The notes beneath the pieces were generated by a model. It searched no databases. It was given only the letters and a program-made list of their open reading frames with translations, and was not told where the DNA came from. From Massospora cicadina (lineage: Eukaryota > Entomophthoromycota > Entomophthoromycetes > Entomophthorales > Entomophthoraceae): a DNA stretch of 64,000 bases. Location of the stretch: contig JAKSZP010004204.1 in assembly GCA_022478985.1 (NCBI GenBank), positions 1 through 64,000 of the forward strand. The letters run 5' to 3'. Shown piece by piece: positions 34,926 to 45,197 of this stretch; position 1 is the stretch's first letter; every line of letters begins with the position of its first letter. A program made the position numbers and the translations under genes.

Positions 34926-35800
34926 ACAACTAACCGCATAATGGCCTATTTGGCCACATGAGAAACAAGCATTTGGGACTGGCACTTGTCTCTAAATCAC
35001 CCCAGAAGGTCTAGATCTACTATTAAACCACAGGTTATTATGGGCCCAAGGATAAGCAGATTGATCATAACAGGGACAGAAAGGACCCGCCCATGAGTTA
35101 AGTGACCAAGGAGTAACCCATGGATTGCCCTCATATTGTTGGGATCCTTCATTTAGCTGAATTTTAGTGTCAGATGCAGGATCTTTCCACTCCACATTGG
35201 GAGCACTAAAGGTGATGGATAGATGGCATAAATGATGGATGATTTTGAGTAACTCTGCATCTTCCTGAAGAGTGTATGCCATAGCATTATGTAATTCGTG
35301 ATAGGGCTTGATAGCCACTATCATTGCTATGCCCACCTCCTCATTAGATAAGACATTTGCACCCAACAACACATGAGCCTCATTAGTGAACTGCTCCACA
35401 AACTGTATTAAGGACTCATCTTTTGAAAAGATATTGTAAAAAATCCGCCTTGCGCTGAGCCATTTTTGCTTTGCCCCCAAACAGGCGGATTACAGTCTCC
35501 TTCACCTCTTGGTAAGTACAGTACCATTTTTAAGATAACATGTAACTTGATCAGCGCTTGAAACATCCAATGTGGATAACAACAGTTGAGCTTTTCACCA
35601 ATTGGAAGCCCCTTCTATGGCAAACTCAAACCGCTTGAAAAACCCGTGTATGTTACCATCACAGTTAAATGGAGGCAGCCTGTCACTGCAGATTTCCTTC
35701 TCATTAACAGCCTTATTTAATTTATACACTGCACAGTCTAGCCGCTCCGTCGTGCTGCTCAAGAGGTTGGCAAGTTGGTTGGTGTGGTCATCTACCAAGT
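34926..35800 (-). pseudogene. G2 gag with CCHC zinc knuckle
   Basis: The N-terminal piece (35798-35595) has RLPPFNCDGNIHGFFKRFEF, a common capsid entry block. The next open segment (35480-34992) includes IFYNIFSKDESLIQFVEQF, a capsid region like FARYF in M. A CX2CX4HX4C zinc knuckle (CFSCGQIGHYAVSC) follows at 34926-34967. Gag packages element RNA; the knuckle binds it. Frameshifts near 35590 and 34990 break the reading. Confidence 0.8.
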
Positions 35801-36000
35801 GGAGTTGATGGATAGCATGTTTGAGCTGCTCAGTAATGTTTATTCTCTTGAAAAAGCACTTTTTTGTACCTGGAGTAAGGTATCCAAAACAAGCTTTAGC
35901 TCCCCATATTGAGACAATTTGATAACTGAGGGTAGTACCTCATCAAAGCAAGCTGGTTGCGCCAAAGGTGCAATGATGAAGGTGTTAATAGTTGATCAAT

Positions 36001-36022
36001 GGGCCCCCTGTAGTGAGCACCA
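36001..36022 (-). other. Primer binding site of G2
   Basis: Read on the minus strand, one base after the 5' LTR, it is TGGTGCTCACTACAGG followed by GGGCCC. TGG at the start fits annealing to a tRNA CCA end. The same 16 bases occur beside the M LTR (57599-57614) and at 44188 on plus. The tRNA is not identified. Confidence 0.75.
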
Positions 36023-36023
36023 C

Positions 36024-36556
36024 TGTTAACTTTTGGCGGATATGACTTGTTTCCACTGAACGAGTTACACCAGGTTTAGCCCACTGAGCAACGGCCAAAT
36101 GATATGGAGATCGTTGGTCCTCCCAAATAAATATAATAAACTTATATAAAATATGAGGCAATCACCCCAGCTACGCTACTTTATTTAATATGATATAACC
36201 AGCAGACCTCTCTCCACTTTCACTTTCTACTTACTCCTACTCTCTTCTTCTTTCTTCCTCTCTTTTCTTCTTCTAAAAACCTCTCCCACTTCTCTCTCCC
36301 ACTCAACTCTTAACTCTCAGTATTCTTCAACAGATTTGACACATTTCGCTTAGTCAATCTCTATTTGCTATCAATGTAGAGTCCATTTGATCATTGAGGC
36401 TTCAACAGAATTTCCTCAATTATCGAACCCTAATTGATTCGATCAATTCACCTCACGGTGCTCTAACCTATTACTCATCCTCGGAGCTCACTTCATATTT
36501 AAATTACGATCCGCCAGAACACTAGCTTATTGTCCAGTCATATTGAAATCTCGACA
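36024..36556 (-). repeat. G2 5' LTR
   Basis: 533 bp, equal in length to the other LTR but with many point differences, so the insertion is not recent. Contains the matching pyrimidine tract (about 36210-36320). Confidence 0.92.
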
Positions 36557-36672
36557 CAGTATATAAAATAATCATGGTGGGTCAACCTTGGGACAAATGT
36601 ACCACACTGAGAATTTTTCTAGCCAGTACAGGTTTCGAACTCAAAACTTACTTGATTTAGGCAGGACTTTTT
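36557..36672 (-). mobile_element. tRNA-derived SINE, copy 2 (5'-truncated)
   Basis: Read on minus, it carries box B GTTCGAAACC, then CTCAGTGTGGTA and CCAAGGTTGAC, in the same order as copy 1 (GTTCAAAACC, CTCAGCGTGGTA, CCAAGGTTGAC). Box A is missing beyond about 36672. It starts immediately at the right edge of G2, which suggests G2 or a rearrangement cut it. Confidence 0.68.
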
Positions 36673-36676
36673 TATA

Positions 36677-38100
36677 AAAGCTTCATACCTTTATTAAATC
36701 TAAATAAAACAAAACAAGGGCAAAAAGGGATTGGTAGAAATGTGGGTTTCAGCCAGTGGAAAAACTAGGATTGAATACCACTAGCTGGGTAGCATCACCA
36801 ACTATTTCTGGCCAACAATTACCATCACTAGTCACAGTTTAAGTGATGGTGAGCTTACATGCCATTTAATGCAACGATCTAATAGATGCCTCAAATATTT
36901 GATAAGCAACCTGGGGGCAAAAACTAATTATGAGGCTCAAAAACATCTGGGGATAAGGCATGAGAACTTAGAGATATGTTTGAACTGATTAGAGAAAATT
37001 TGAATTATTTTCCTTAGCATTTCCATACAATGGGGGCTCTCATAGCTCAATTGCTTAGCCGCAATCGCTAAGTGTACAACCCATATACAACAGTAAAGGA
37101 AGGCTTGGAGCTAGATCAATTAATTTCTAAGTTTCTTTGTGAAGAAAAGGTCTTGAGATGTGTTTAAATTTGGCAGCAGCTGCTCACCAGATAGCAATAG
37201 CCTCATAATTGACTAAATTTTTATTAATTATACTATACTCAAAATAGCAGTGGGTAATATTAGCCTCAGATTCAGTGCACACCAGGTATTTCTTATAAGG
37301 GTACCCAGGTCACAGTGTTTGCTCATTCTTATCGCACTGTACAAAATCTGCCAGGTGGTCTAGCACAGGTTAGAGGTTTCCAACTTGCAGTTAAGACCTG
37401 CGACCAACTTTTTGAGATTGTAGTTGGTGTCTTGGCCCTCCTCCGCCCAGTCGTTGAGGATTCAGGGTTGAAATAATAGATCTTGGTGGTGATTGGGGGG
37501 GTGCCCCAACGGTGATTGGTGAGTTTTTATAAAAGGATTTGAATTGCCCTGTTGGCAAATGCGTTACCAATCGGTTCTGCTCATCCCACGTCGTAGCAGT
37601 GGCCGTTGCTGAAAATTGGGCTTCAGAATCTGATTTAGGTAGGACTGCCTGTGGCAGTTTGATAGTGAAACACTATCCACCAAAACTTGAATTAAATCAA
37701 TTATTTTACTCAGAAGGAACGTGACCGTGATCAAATCATGTTCCTAAAATTTTCATTTAAATTGATGATTCGCTACAATTATCCCTCGACCTATCAGAGG
37801 ATCGGCATAATAAAATACACGTTATATCATTTTATTCGTGATAAAAAAATACTTGATAGTTCGATACTTGATATTTTTTAAGTCAGTTAAAATCCTTTGT
37901 TAGATATTTCAGGTATTTTGCCGAACTTAAGTACCCAATTGCAACAGCAGTTTAGCATGGGATTTAAACCAATATGAATGTAAAATCCCTTTAAACTTTA
38001 TTCGTTGCCAACCTACTTTGTTGTACCAAATCGTTGTTTGAGGCGACTTTCAAGTTCCGCTATGTAATTGTGCCTCGCAAAGTCATACTTTTTATAAATC
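36677..38100. other. Intergenic DNA upstream of the Per1-like gene
   Basis: No gene recognised. A tRNA-like box A (TAGCTCAATTGC) followed by a stem-loop (CTTAGC-loop-GCTAAG) lies near 37048-37075, without a good box B; possibly a decayed tRNA or SINE head. A 61-codon frame at 37539-37724 has no motif. Confidence 0.4.
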
Positions 38101-38104
38101 AAAG

Positions 38105-38114
38105 TATAAATAAA
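38105..38114 (+). promoter_or_regulatory. TATA-like element of the Per1-like gene
   Basis: TATAAATAAA lies 55 bases before the ATG at 38169, in an AT-rich leader with a pyrimidine stretch (TTTTCCTCTTG) near 38145. Position fits a core promoter with a short 5' UTR; unproven. Confidence 0.4.
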
Positions 38115-38168
38115 TTGCTTGTCCTTTGTAACTGTGCAGTAAATTTTCCTCTTGATTAGCATATTGAC

Positions 38169-39143
38169 ATGGGTTTATATTATGTGGTTTTATTTTTTGT
38201 CACACTATTTTCCCAAGCCGTTTTCTCTTCAGTAGGAGATAGTAAACCCGAATTTCAAATTTGTCTTAAAGAATGCGTTTCTAGTTCATGTGACCCTTTG
38301 AACGGAAAGGGAACTAATCCTCTCCCTTTACCTCTCAAACTGACCTTCTGGTCTTGCAGCGATAACTGTAAATATAATTGCATGATTTCATTGTACGAAA
38401 AGATGAAGCATCCAAGTAACTCGGAAGGGGTTGTCCAGTTCTACGGAAAATGGCCCTTTTATCGAGTATTTGGAATACAGGAGTTCGCTAGCTTTATATT
38501 TTCGATTATGAATGGGGAGATGCATTACAACGGCTTTAAGAAGATACACCGGCAAATTGCCTTAAATGATCCACATAGGAACATCTACCTTGGCTACTCG
38601 CTCATCTCGATGCACGCTTGGTTTTGGTCGGCCATCTTTCATGCACGGGATACGGCATTCACGGGATGCATGGATTATTTTTCGGCGTATTCCATACTGG
38701 TTTACTCTCTTTATCTCACTGTAATACGTATTTTCGGCCTATATCGTTCTCGTCGTGCTTTTTTATTTTGGAGCTTCTTTTGTTTTTGCGCCTACGCCCA
38801 TCATGTTGTTCGTATGTTAGTGGACTTTGACTATGTTTATAATATGATCTCTGGGATTGTAGTCGGGGTCATCCATAATCTTCTATGGTTTGGGTTTTCC
38901 ATATCAGCTGCTCTTATGAAGGAAAGCCATGTAAACCCAGTCCTATGGGTGCCCACGCAATGTTCCATTCTGATAACGCTAGCTGTGCTTTTTGAACTTT
39001 TTGATTTCCCACCTATTTTCGGACTCTTTGATGCTCATTCTCTCTGGCACCTGTCCACTATCTATATTATTCCAAAATGGTATATCTTTTTCTGTGGTGA
39101 TTCCCGCTATAATAACTACATGAAAAAACTCCCTAGGCCTTGA
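38169..39143 (+). CDS. PER1: Per1/PGAP3-like GPI-anchor remodelling protein
   Basis: A complete intronless 324-aa protein, the normal family length. Per1/PGAP3 acts in the ER membrane in GPI-anchor lipid remodelling, removing the unsaturated fatty acid at sn-2 of the anchor. A signal peptide occupies about residues 1-20. A Cys-rich luminal segment (CLKECVSSSCDP, then CSDNCKYNCM at 63-72) follows, then the family signature GKWPFYRVFGIQE (93-105). Several membrane segments span about 105-300. Putative CREST-type metal or catalytic residues are visible: FHARD (His158, Asp161), DYFSA (Asp169), and DAHSLWH (Asp288, His290, His294). The end is RYNNYMKKLPRP. ATG 38169 is preferred because it starts the signal peptide. 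An AATAAA-type signal lies near 39354. It is the only uninterrupted cellular gene in the window; whether it is a native gene or a retrocopy is open. Confidence 0.93.
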   Translation: MGLYYVVLFFVTLFSQAVFSSVGDSKPEFQICLKECVSSSCDPLNGKGTNPLPLPLKLTFWSCSDNCKYNCMISLYEKMKHPSNSEGVVQFYGKWPFYRVFGIQEFASFIFSIMNGEMHYNGFKKIHRQIALNDPHRNIYLGYSLISMHAWFWSAIFHARDTAFTGCMDYFSAYSILVYSLYLTVIRIFGLYRSRRAFLFWSFFCFCAYAHHVVRMLVDFDYVYNMISGIVVGVIHNLLWFGFSISAALMKESHVNPVLWVPTQCSILITLAVLFELFDFPPIFGLFDAHSLWHLSTIYIIPKWYIFFCGDSRYNNYMKKLPRP

Positions 39144-42100
39144 CGGGTGGCGAACAACTATTGTATCAAACAGTGCTAAGTTTTTATCTTAATCATTAGA
39201 TTATTTTATTATTTCAGCTATGCTGTATTTAGGGATTTAGTACCCTTGCTCTAAATAGTTTGTGATCTGACATTTATAACTTGACTTAAGTTCTAGATGC
39301 CTGAGTTAACCTTTGAAGTAACCAAACGCTGTTTCATCGGCTTCTTTTTAAAATAAAAGATTTGCCATTATTTTTATTATAGGATGATGGTTAATTATTC
39401 AAGAGCTGAAGCAATGCGACCCGCAGTTTTATGATGTATTACGGCAAATCAACGCTTAATCTAAAAACTAGGTGATGACAATTTAGTAAAAAGTATATAT
39501 AACTAAACCTTAATGATTTTATAATAGACGCAACCGAATATTAATGCTATATGGTTTAAAAAACGTGACTTGTTATAACTTGTTGTCCGAACAGACTGGA
39601 CATTAGATTCACTAGAATAAATTGTTCAATATACTGGATATATGATTGGAAAGGGTTAACCCACAATCAATCTTCTGACACTGAACAATTTATAAATAAT
39701 TAGAATTAGAGGCGGAAGCCCAATTTGAAACTAGTTTTGGGTGTTCCTTTTTGCAGCAAACTTCATGCTAGAGCAATCTTGACTAGTAACTTAAATTGCC
39801 GTAGTGTAAACTTTGTTGGGACACGATTTTTAGTGGATAAAAAACAGATAGCAAGAAAATCGATATTGATTAATATTTGTGGCCAATTCTTTATAACTAG
39901 TATAAAAGTTTTCCACTATTTAGAGTTGGTTATTGAGTTTTCTTGTCAAATAGATATGAAAGCTAGCTAGTTGGGCATGTAGGTGCTTAATTAAATGGCT
40001 TTTGTGCTCCTGGGTAACACGATGATATGAAGCAGGCCCATTAGCAAATATGAATGTATAATGTGGATAAACCTATATACAGCAGATTTTTAGTTTGTAG
40101 TCTAAAAGCTAAGCTTTTGTAGCTTATATAAAATCTAAATCTCAAATCACTCAAAAGTTTTAATAAGCGTACTCTATCAAGAGCATAAATGTTATGAAAA
40201 AGAGGTTTTATTAAGATAATAAAATCTTCTGAGAGTCATATAAAACCTGTGAAAGTAAGGCATCATTTTTTAAGGATGGGGTTTAATGTTTTGAAGACAT
40301 TGTAACAAGAATTATAATGCAATGCAATAAAAGGGTATAGCCGGCGTTTTAAATAAAAGCTTGAGGTTGACTCTTAAATTGTCTGTTATGGTGTGAAATG
40401 CAGTCAATTTTATCCCACGATTATCCCTACTTATTATTTGTCCTCTGCTTTCATGATGTACTCGCTCTAAAAGCAACCGTAATTATAAAATCTTTGCTCT
40501 ATAAATTCCAATAAACATATATAATCGTTACCAAAATGGTTGGACGTCATGTAATCGAATACATAATTCCAAATTAAGTTACCATAGACAAAAAACAATT
40601 ATTTACATTATAGCTATGATAATCTGCTAAGATACTTCTACAGAATTCCCTTAGCAGCATAAGTTGATTGATATGCTTGACATTTATTTATCTCTGTTCT
40701 AAATACAACTTATCATTAATACTAATAATTGTTTATTAGTAATAAATCTAGATATAGTAGATTTGTGTTATTTCTTATCCCCTTGATCCAACCTTTCTAT
40801 TTATAGCTTGTTTTATTTCATCTAAGTATTGACAATCTTAGTATAAGGTTATTATTATTACGCTAGATTTTAGTTTTCTTGTACTTATAGAAAGTATAAA
40901 GCTCTATAATAAAGAAAATATCTTGTGAAACTGATGGGCCACCCCATCACTTTGATGTACTTAGCAGGTTTCTAAATATACCTACAATCTTTAGTTTAAG
41001 TAAAACTACTGCATAGATTCCATAATCATGCTTAATTGTAAAGCTTTCGTACTGAGGAACTTTACTAAATATTTAAAAGCTATAATATTTTTTGTTTTGT
41101 TTTCTGTATCATTTTCTCACTTTATAGATATAATCATGCCATTTTTTGCATTACCTGAACATTACTGCTCTTACTTATTATAAAGCAAAAATATGTTAAA
41201 TTAGATTTAAAATGTTGAGACAATAATAGTGAGTAGCTTAACAGAAAACATTTGGTATGGACCATTCTTTAAACCTAGTTGAACTAAGCACTTATAAAAA
41301 ATTAATTGTGTGCAATTGTTTGGATTTACCAGATCATCAACTTTTTATCTTTAGATTGTTTATAAAATAATCTAAGTTGTATCATGACATGTGCAACTTA
41401 CTGAACTGAAAATTATCACATAATTATATATACATAAATATAATGTCAAAAAATGGGGTGACTAAACTTTGAGCCTAAGCATCTATTAGTAGTGCTGATA
41501 TCTTGTTCACTCGTTGGGATGGCAATCCAATTATCTTATGAGGGTTTGAGCTCTAATGATTTGTTTGTCAATACTGTTGGCCCATTGTTTTATATTATAA
41601 ATTCTTTTTCCAAGGATCAAATGGTCATTATGCCTTAATATAACTAGCTCCAATATAGTGATCAGCTAGTAGCTTAAGTATAACTATAAGTATATCTATG
41701 CTGATGCACAATGGGACCTTAACATAAATTGAAGACACCTGCAGGAGAGATGGTTAAGGTAGAAGACCTAAGCCCAACCCCTAGGGATAGTTATATTAAT
41801 ATACAATGAAATTTTGATGCAATGTGAGGGCATCTGTGGGATAGATGGTGTTGAGATCAGCGCAGGGGCATTGTATACTAAGCGCGCAGGTTAACAACCA
41901 CACAACCACAAGGTGCTGTATGAAGACAACGTTTTAGAAAAACACAAAGGGAAACCTTTATTTGCTACAAATAGTCTTTTATTAAAAACTCAAAAAATAA
42001 GTGCACCATAGTATAGAATACTGACAGTGCTAAGTCTTTACAAAGGATAGTCTTTTCCAGTGGTAGACTTTACCTCAAGCTAATGTAAAACAGATCCTCT

Positions 42101-43378
42101 TCACAAGGTAGTTTCTGTCTGATATGCTCCTCTTATTCCTTATTCCCATTGGTGCAATAATTTGATAGCAGAACAGAACTAAGGAATTCTGGTGTAATCA
42201 CATTTTGGGGAAATACAGGGCTGCTAAGGCAGTGATTTTGGGATAATACTTATAATAACAGTGTCAGCCTATTAGAATTAAGAATCTGGTGGAAAGGTTA
42301 GAGAGCATAATGGTAAGACTATATAGTGAAAAAAGTTTTATGCTGACATGGGGCAAATTAACAATAGTTAATATTGGTATGATTGATGATATAAAAACCA
42401 TGCCATGAGACAAGATAATTGAGGTTTAAAAAGAGTTGCACCAGCGGGGAATGCAGATTCAATCTTCCACCAGTTTTACCAATAATCTAATGGAAACAGT
42501 CATGGGTGCTGACGGCAATTTATTACAACTTCAGCACTTCATATAAAAACGTGAGCTACAAGGGAAGTTTTCATGATTGAACCTTTATCTAAGTATCAAT
42601 TAAAATAAATCAAAGTGATAAAATAAACTTGTGGTCGGTCAAACCAATTACAACATATGGTACTGGCAGGTAGCATAAGTCCAAACTAAAGTAAGAACTA
42701 ATTTTATGCATGCTGGGCCCTTGACATAATTTATATTTATCCATGTGAGATGGTAATGGTATAGAAGATGTCAGTATCTGTAATGGGAAAAGCTTGCTAC
42801 ATCATCCTAAGGCTTTTAAAAATTAATAAATCCAGAAAACAAAAACTCAAGTTGAACCAAATAAGTTTAATTTATAAAAAATAATCCACAAATATAGCTT
42901 TAATAAACTGGTAGAATTCCAATTTGAGGATTCTCTTAAAATTTTATGGAGGATTTTATACTAAGGTCAACAAAGTTGGATGTTTGGGGGCGAAAACATG
43001 CTCTGTTGGGCGGAAATTCTGACTGTACTATCATATTGATAAACCTATTGATCTGATAAACAGTTAGTCATAAACAAAAGCTCCAGCGTTATGCACTTAC
43101 TGGAGTTCCGCTGAGCTCCAGGGAGGGAGTACTCAAAACTTAGTCATGTTTTACCACAAATGCCACAATGTAGAAATTTGGATCATGATGGTATTAAGTA
43201 GATGAGAAAGAAAAAGATTAATGAAAGCAATATCAAATCTTATGATTGGGTTAAGCAGTTAGGCTCTGCATATCCAATAAAGGATTTTACCTCAACATAT
43301 TGCTAATTATCTTCATTGTGAAGAGTAGAAATCTTCTTAATGTTATCCTGTGTATTAGTAGCTGCTTGAACTTTTGGG
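39144..43378. other. Long AT-rich interval without recognisable gene
   Basis: Over 4 kb without a convincing reading frame, LTR pair or RNA gene. The longest frame (39725-39970, 81 codons) lacks motifs. Some short tRNA-like strings occur (GGGTTTGAGCTCT near 41544; GGTTAACAACC near 41890; GAGCATAATGGTAAGAC near 42303) but do not fold as tRNAs; they may be old SINE fragments. Possible 3' UTR of the Per1-like gene in the first 250 bases. Confidence 0.5.
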
Positions 43379-44349
43379 GCGCTCATACACCTTTTTTAGC
43401 ACTAGTGGTGCCCAACCCAAAATGGGGAGCTGCCACGCATTTTTATTTGCAAATGGGCCAAACAAAGGGATCATTATAAATAAAAATTCCTAATATGACA
43501 CCTCAGCTAACAGCCTAGGAAGCCATATCAGAAGGTGAGGAAGCTTTGGGGAAACTTTTGTCTGGTGCCAGCTTTAGCTGGTGGACCATGGAAGACAACA
43601 TTGGGGCAGGAGAATCAGCAACATGTGGCATAAGGAGGTATAATTATGGTTTTTCTTTGGTAATGAGGCTGGTGGTGTCCATCGCCTCAACATATTGAAC
43701 AAGCTGATGCTGAGAAAAAAAATGAGATCAGGCACACAAGTCAACAACTTGATGTGCTGGTAGGTTTCAGAATGATTGGGGTCAAAAAGAGAAGTTTTTG
43801 CTGCATCAATGCAAACTCAACTTGTACCAAAAGCAAGCTCCTCAATTTCATAATTTACATCTTCCTCAAAATCATGGGGAAAATTGGGGATGAGAATACC
43901 CTCAAAAAGGGGCTCCATCACCCTATGAAGAAGTTGGTGAAGTAGGGTGTTAGCAGGGGCAGCTGCAGCCTCAACTGCCATTTTATTAATATTTTTATAA
44001 ACTGGAAAACCGTTTTGAGGGTGAAAATGGCGGTGATGAAAATTGGGAGGGTTAACAAAGAATTCCTCCAAGTCAAAATCTGGCTTTACATGATACAGCC
44101 GTTTGTCCTCATCAATCCATTTGAGAGCCTTAAATGGATTTAGCTCAGCCTAGGCGCTCATACATCAATTTTTAACAAGTGGTGCTCACTACAGGAGACC
44201 ATTAGTCCAACCACTCACCTACCACTCGTCCACACAAATCATTTTTCATAAAATGAGATGAATAAAACTATGAGAATACTATTGACCATAACTTTAAATA
44301 ATCAATAGAATATACTTAAATTTAGGTCAACCTTGTTACCATACCTTGG
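43379..44349 (-). pseudogene. N: gag-like remnant between two PBS-like repeats
   Basis: A minus-strand frame (about 44150-43817) gives NPFKALKWIDEDKR, PDFDLEEFF and NKMAVEAAAAPANTLLHQLL, ending GTS. It looks like a retroelement structural protein but I do not recognise the family. A roughly 38-bp direct repeat, GGCGCTCATACA-(C/T)-TTTTTA-CA-AGTGGTGC, occurs at 43379 and 44152. The second copy continues into TGGTGCTCACTACAGG (44188), identical to the primer binding site of G2 and M. Which sequence is LTR and which is internal could not be resolved. Confidence 0.35.
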
Positions 44350-44489
44350 CATAAAAGTTCTCTTGACTGGCACTGAAGTTTGAAAATGAGCTTGAAGCTG
44401 AAAATTAGCAGAAAAGTCAAAAACAGAAAGATAAGGCGAATATAGACTACTTTATTGAGTTAGAAAGCATTGATATTTATAGGGCATGT

Positions 44490-45197
44490 TATCATGGATA
44501 AATAACATAATTGAGGGCATCAAATGTAAGGACAAGGCTGGTTGTCAGGAGGCTAAAAAAGTCAAGTTGCAAGGCCTTCCTGACTTAAAAATACCCTCAA
44601 CCAACACTTGGTATGGCAAGGTATTCCCAGGTTGGTTCTGGGGATGTGCGTGATGCTCCACCCAGCGTTACAGCCAGGGCATTAAAATGAATCAGATACA
44701 TTACAAATGAAGATGGCTTGATTCAGTTGCTTGGGGAATGGGGTTTTAAAACACATTCTGCTTACAATATTACTAAATCAGGTAGGATCCATTTACAGTT
44801 GATCACTTAAGTTTGGACTATTATGAGTTACAGTAACATGTCAGAATTATTGTGCTTTTATTGGTTTGTTTGGGCTTAGCACAGGCCCCACAGATCAACA
44901 ACTCTCCGCCCATAGTTTAAGTATAGTATTTAAGAACAACTTTCCTCGTTGGTCATCTAGTTTAATAAAAACCCCATTCTTTTTATTTATCTATGTGCAT
45001 TTATTAAGTCCTGTTTGCAGACCTCCAAGAGGTCCAAATTAACCAAATGGTGCCATCCTTGCTTGGGCCCTTCTGTGCACCGTCCTTCTGGGTGGTGCTT
45101 TGTTTACCCTTTATTCAGCTGAGGGTTCTGTAGCAGCAGTGTGGGCCCTTGCCCCCAACTCTACTGGAACTGGAGCGTTACAGACACGCTCTTAACA
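44490..45197 (+). repeat. G4 5' LTR
   Basis: 708 bp, matches 50168-50880 throughout (for example GGATGTGCGTGATGCTCC, GTTTGTTTGGGCTTAG, CTATGTGCATTTATT, GCGTTACAGACAC). Confidence 0.92.

Larger units (their letters stand above)
30426..36556 (-). mobile_element. G2: Ty3/gypsy element with two 533-bp LTRs
   Basis: LTRs at 30426-30958 and 36024-36556 (both TGTTAAC...ACA on the plus strand) flank minus-strand gag, zinc knuckle, protease, linker, RT, RNase H and integrase. A PBS (36001-36022) and a polypurine tract (30959-30969) are in the right places for minus orientation. No chromodomain. The 5-bp flanks do not match (TCCAC left, CAGTA right), and the left neighbour P1 does not resume on the right, suggesting recombination or deletion at one edge. 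G3 (59912 onward) is the same family. Confidence 0.92.

Noticed and set aside
37031..37090. Possible tRNA gene with box A TAGCTCAATTGC and a 6-bp stem-loop
   Set aside because: The loop lacks a T at the position before the anticodon, and no box B or acceptor pairing is found; kept only as a note.
41500..41560. Possible tRNA gene
   Set aside because: A box-B-like string is present but no cloverleaf stems or box A at the right distance can be formed.
43817..44071. Third copy of the HAL ORF1
   Set aside because: It shares only an AVEAAA-like stretch with HAL-b; the flanking sequence and zinc knuckle do not match.
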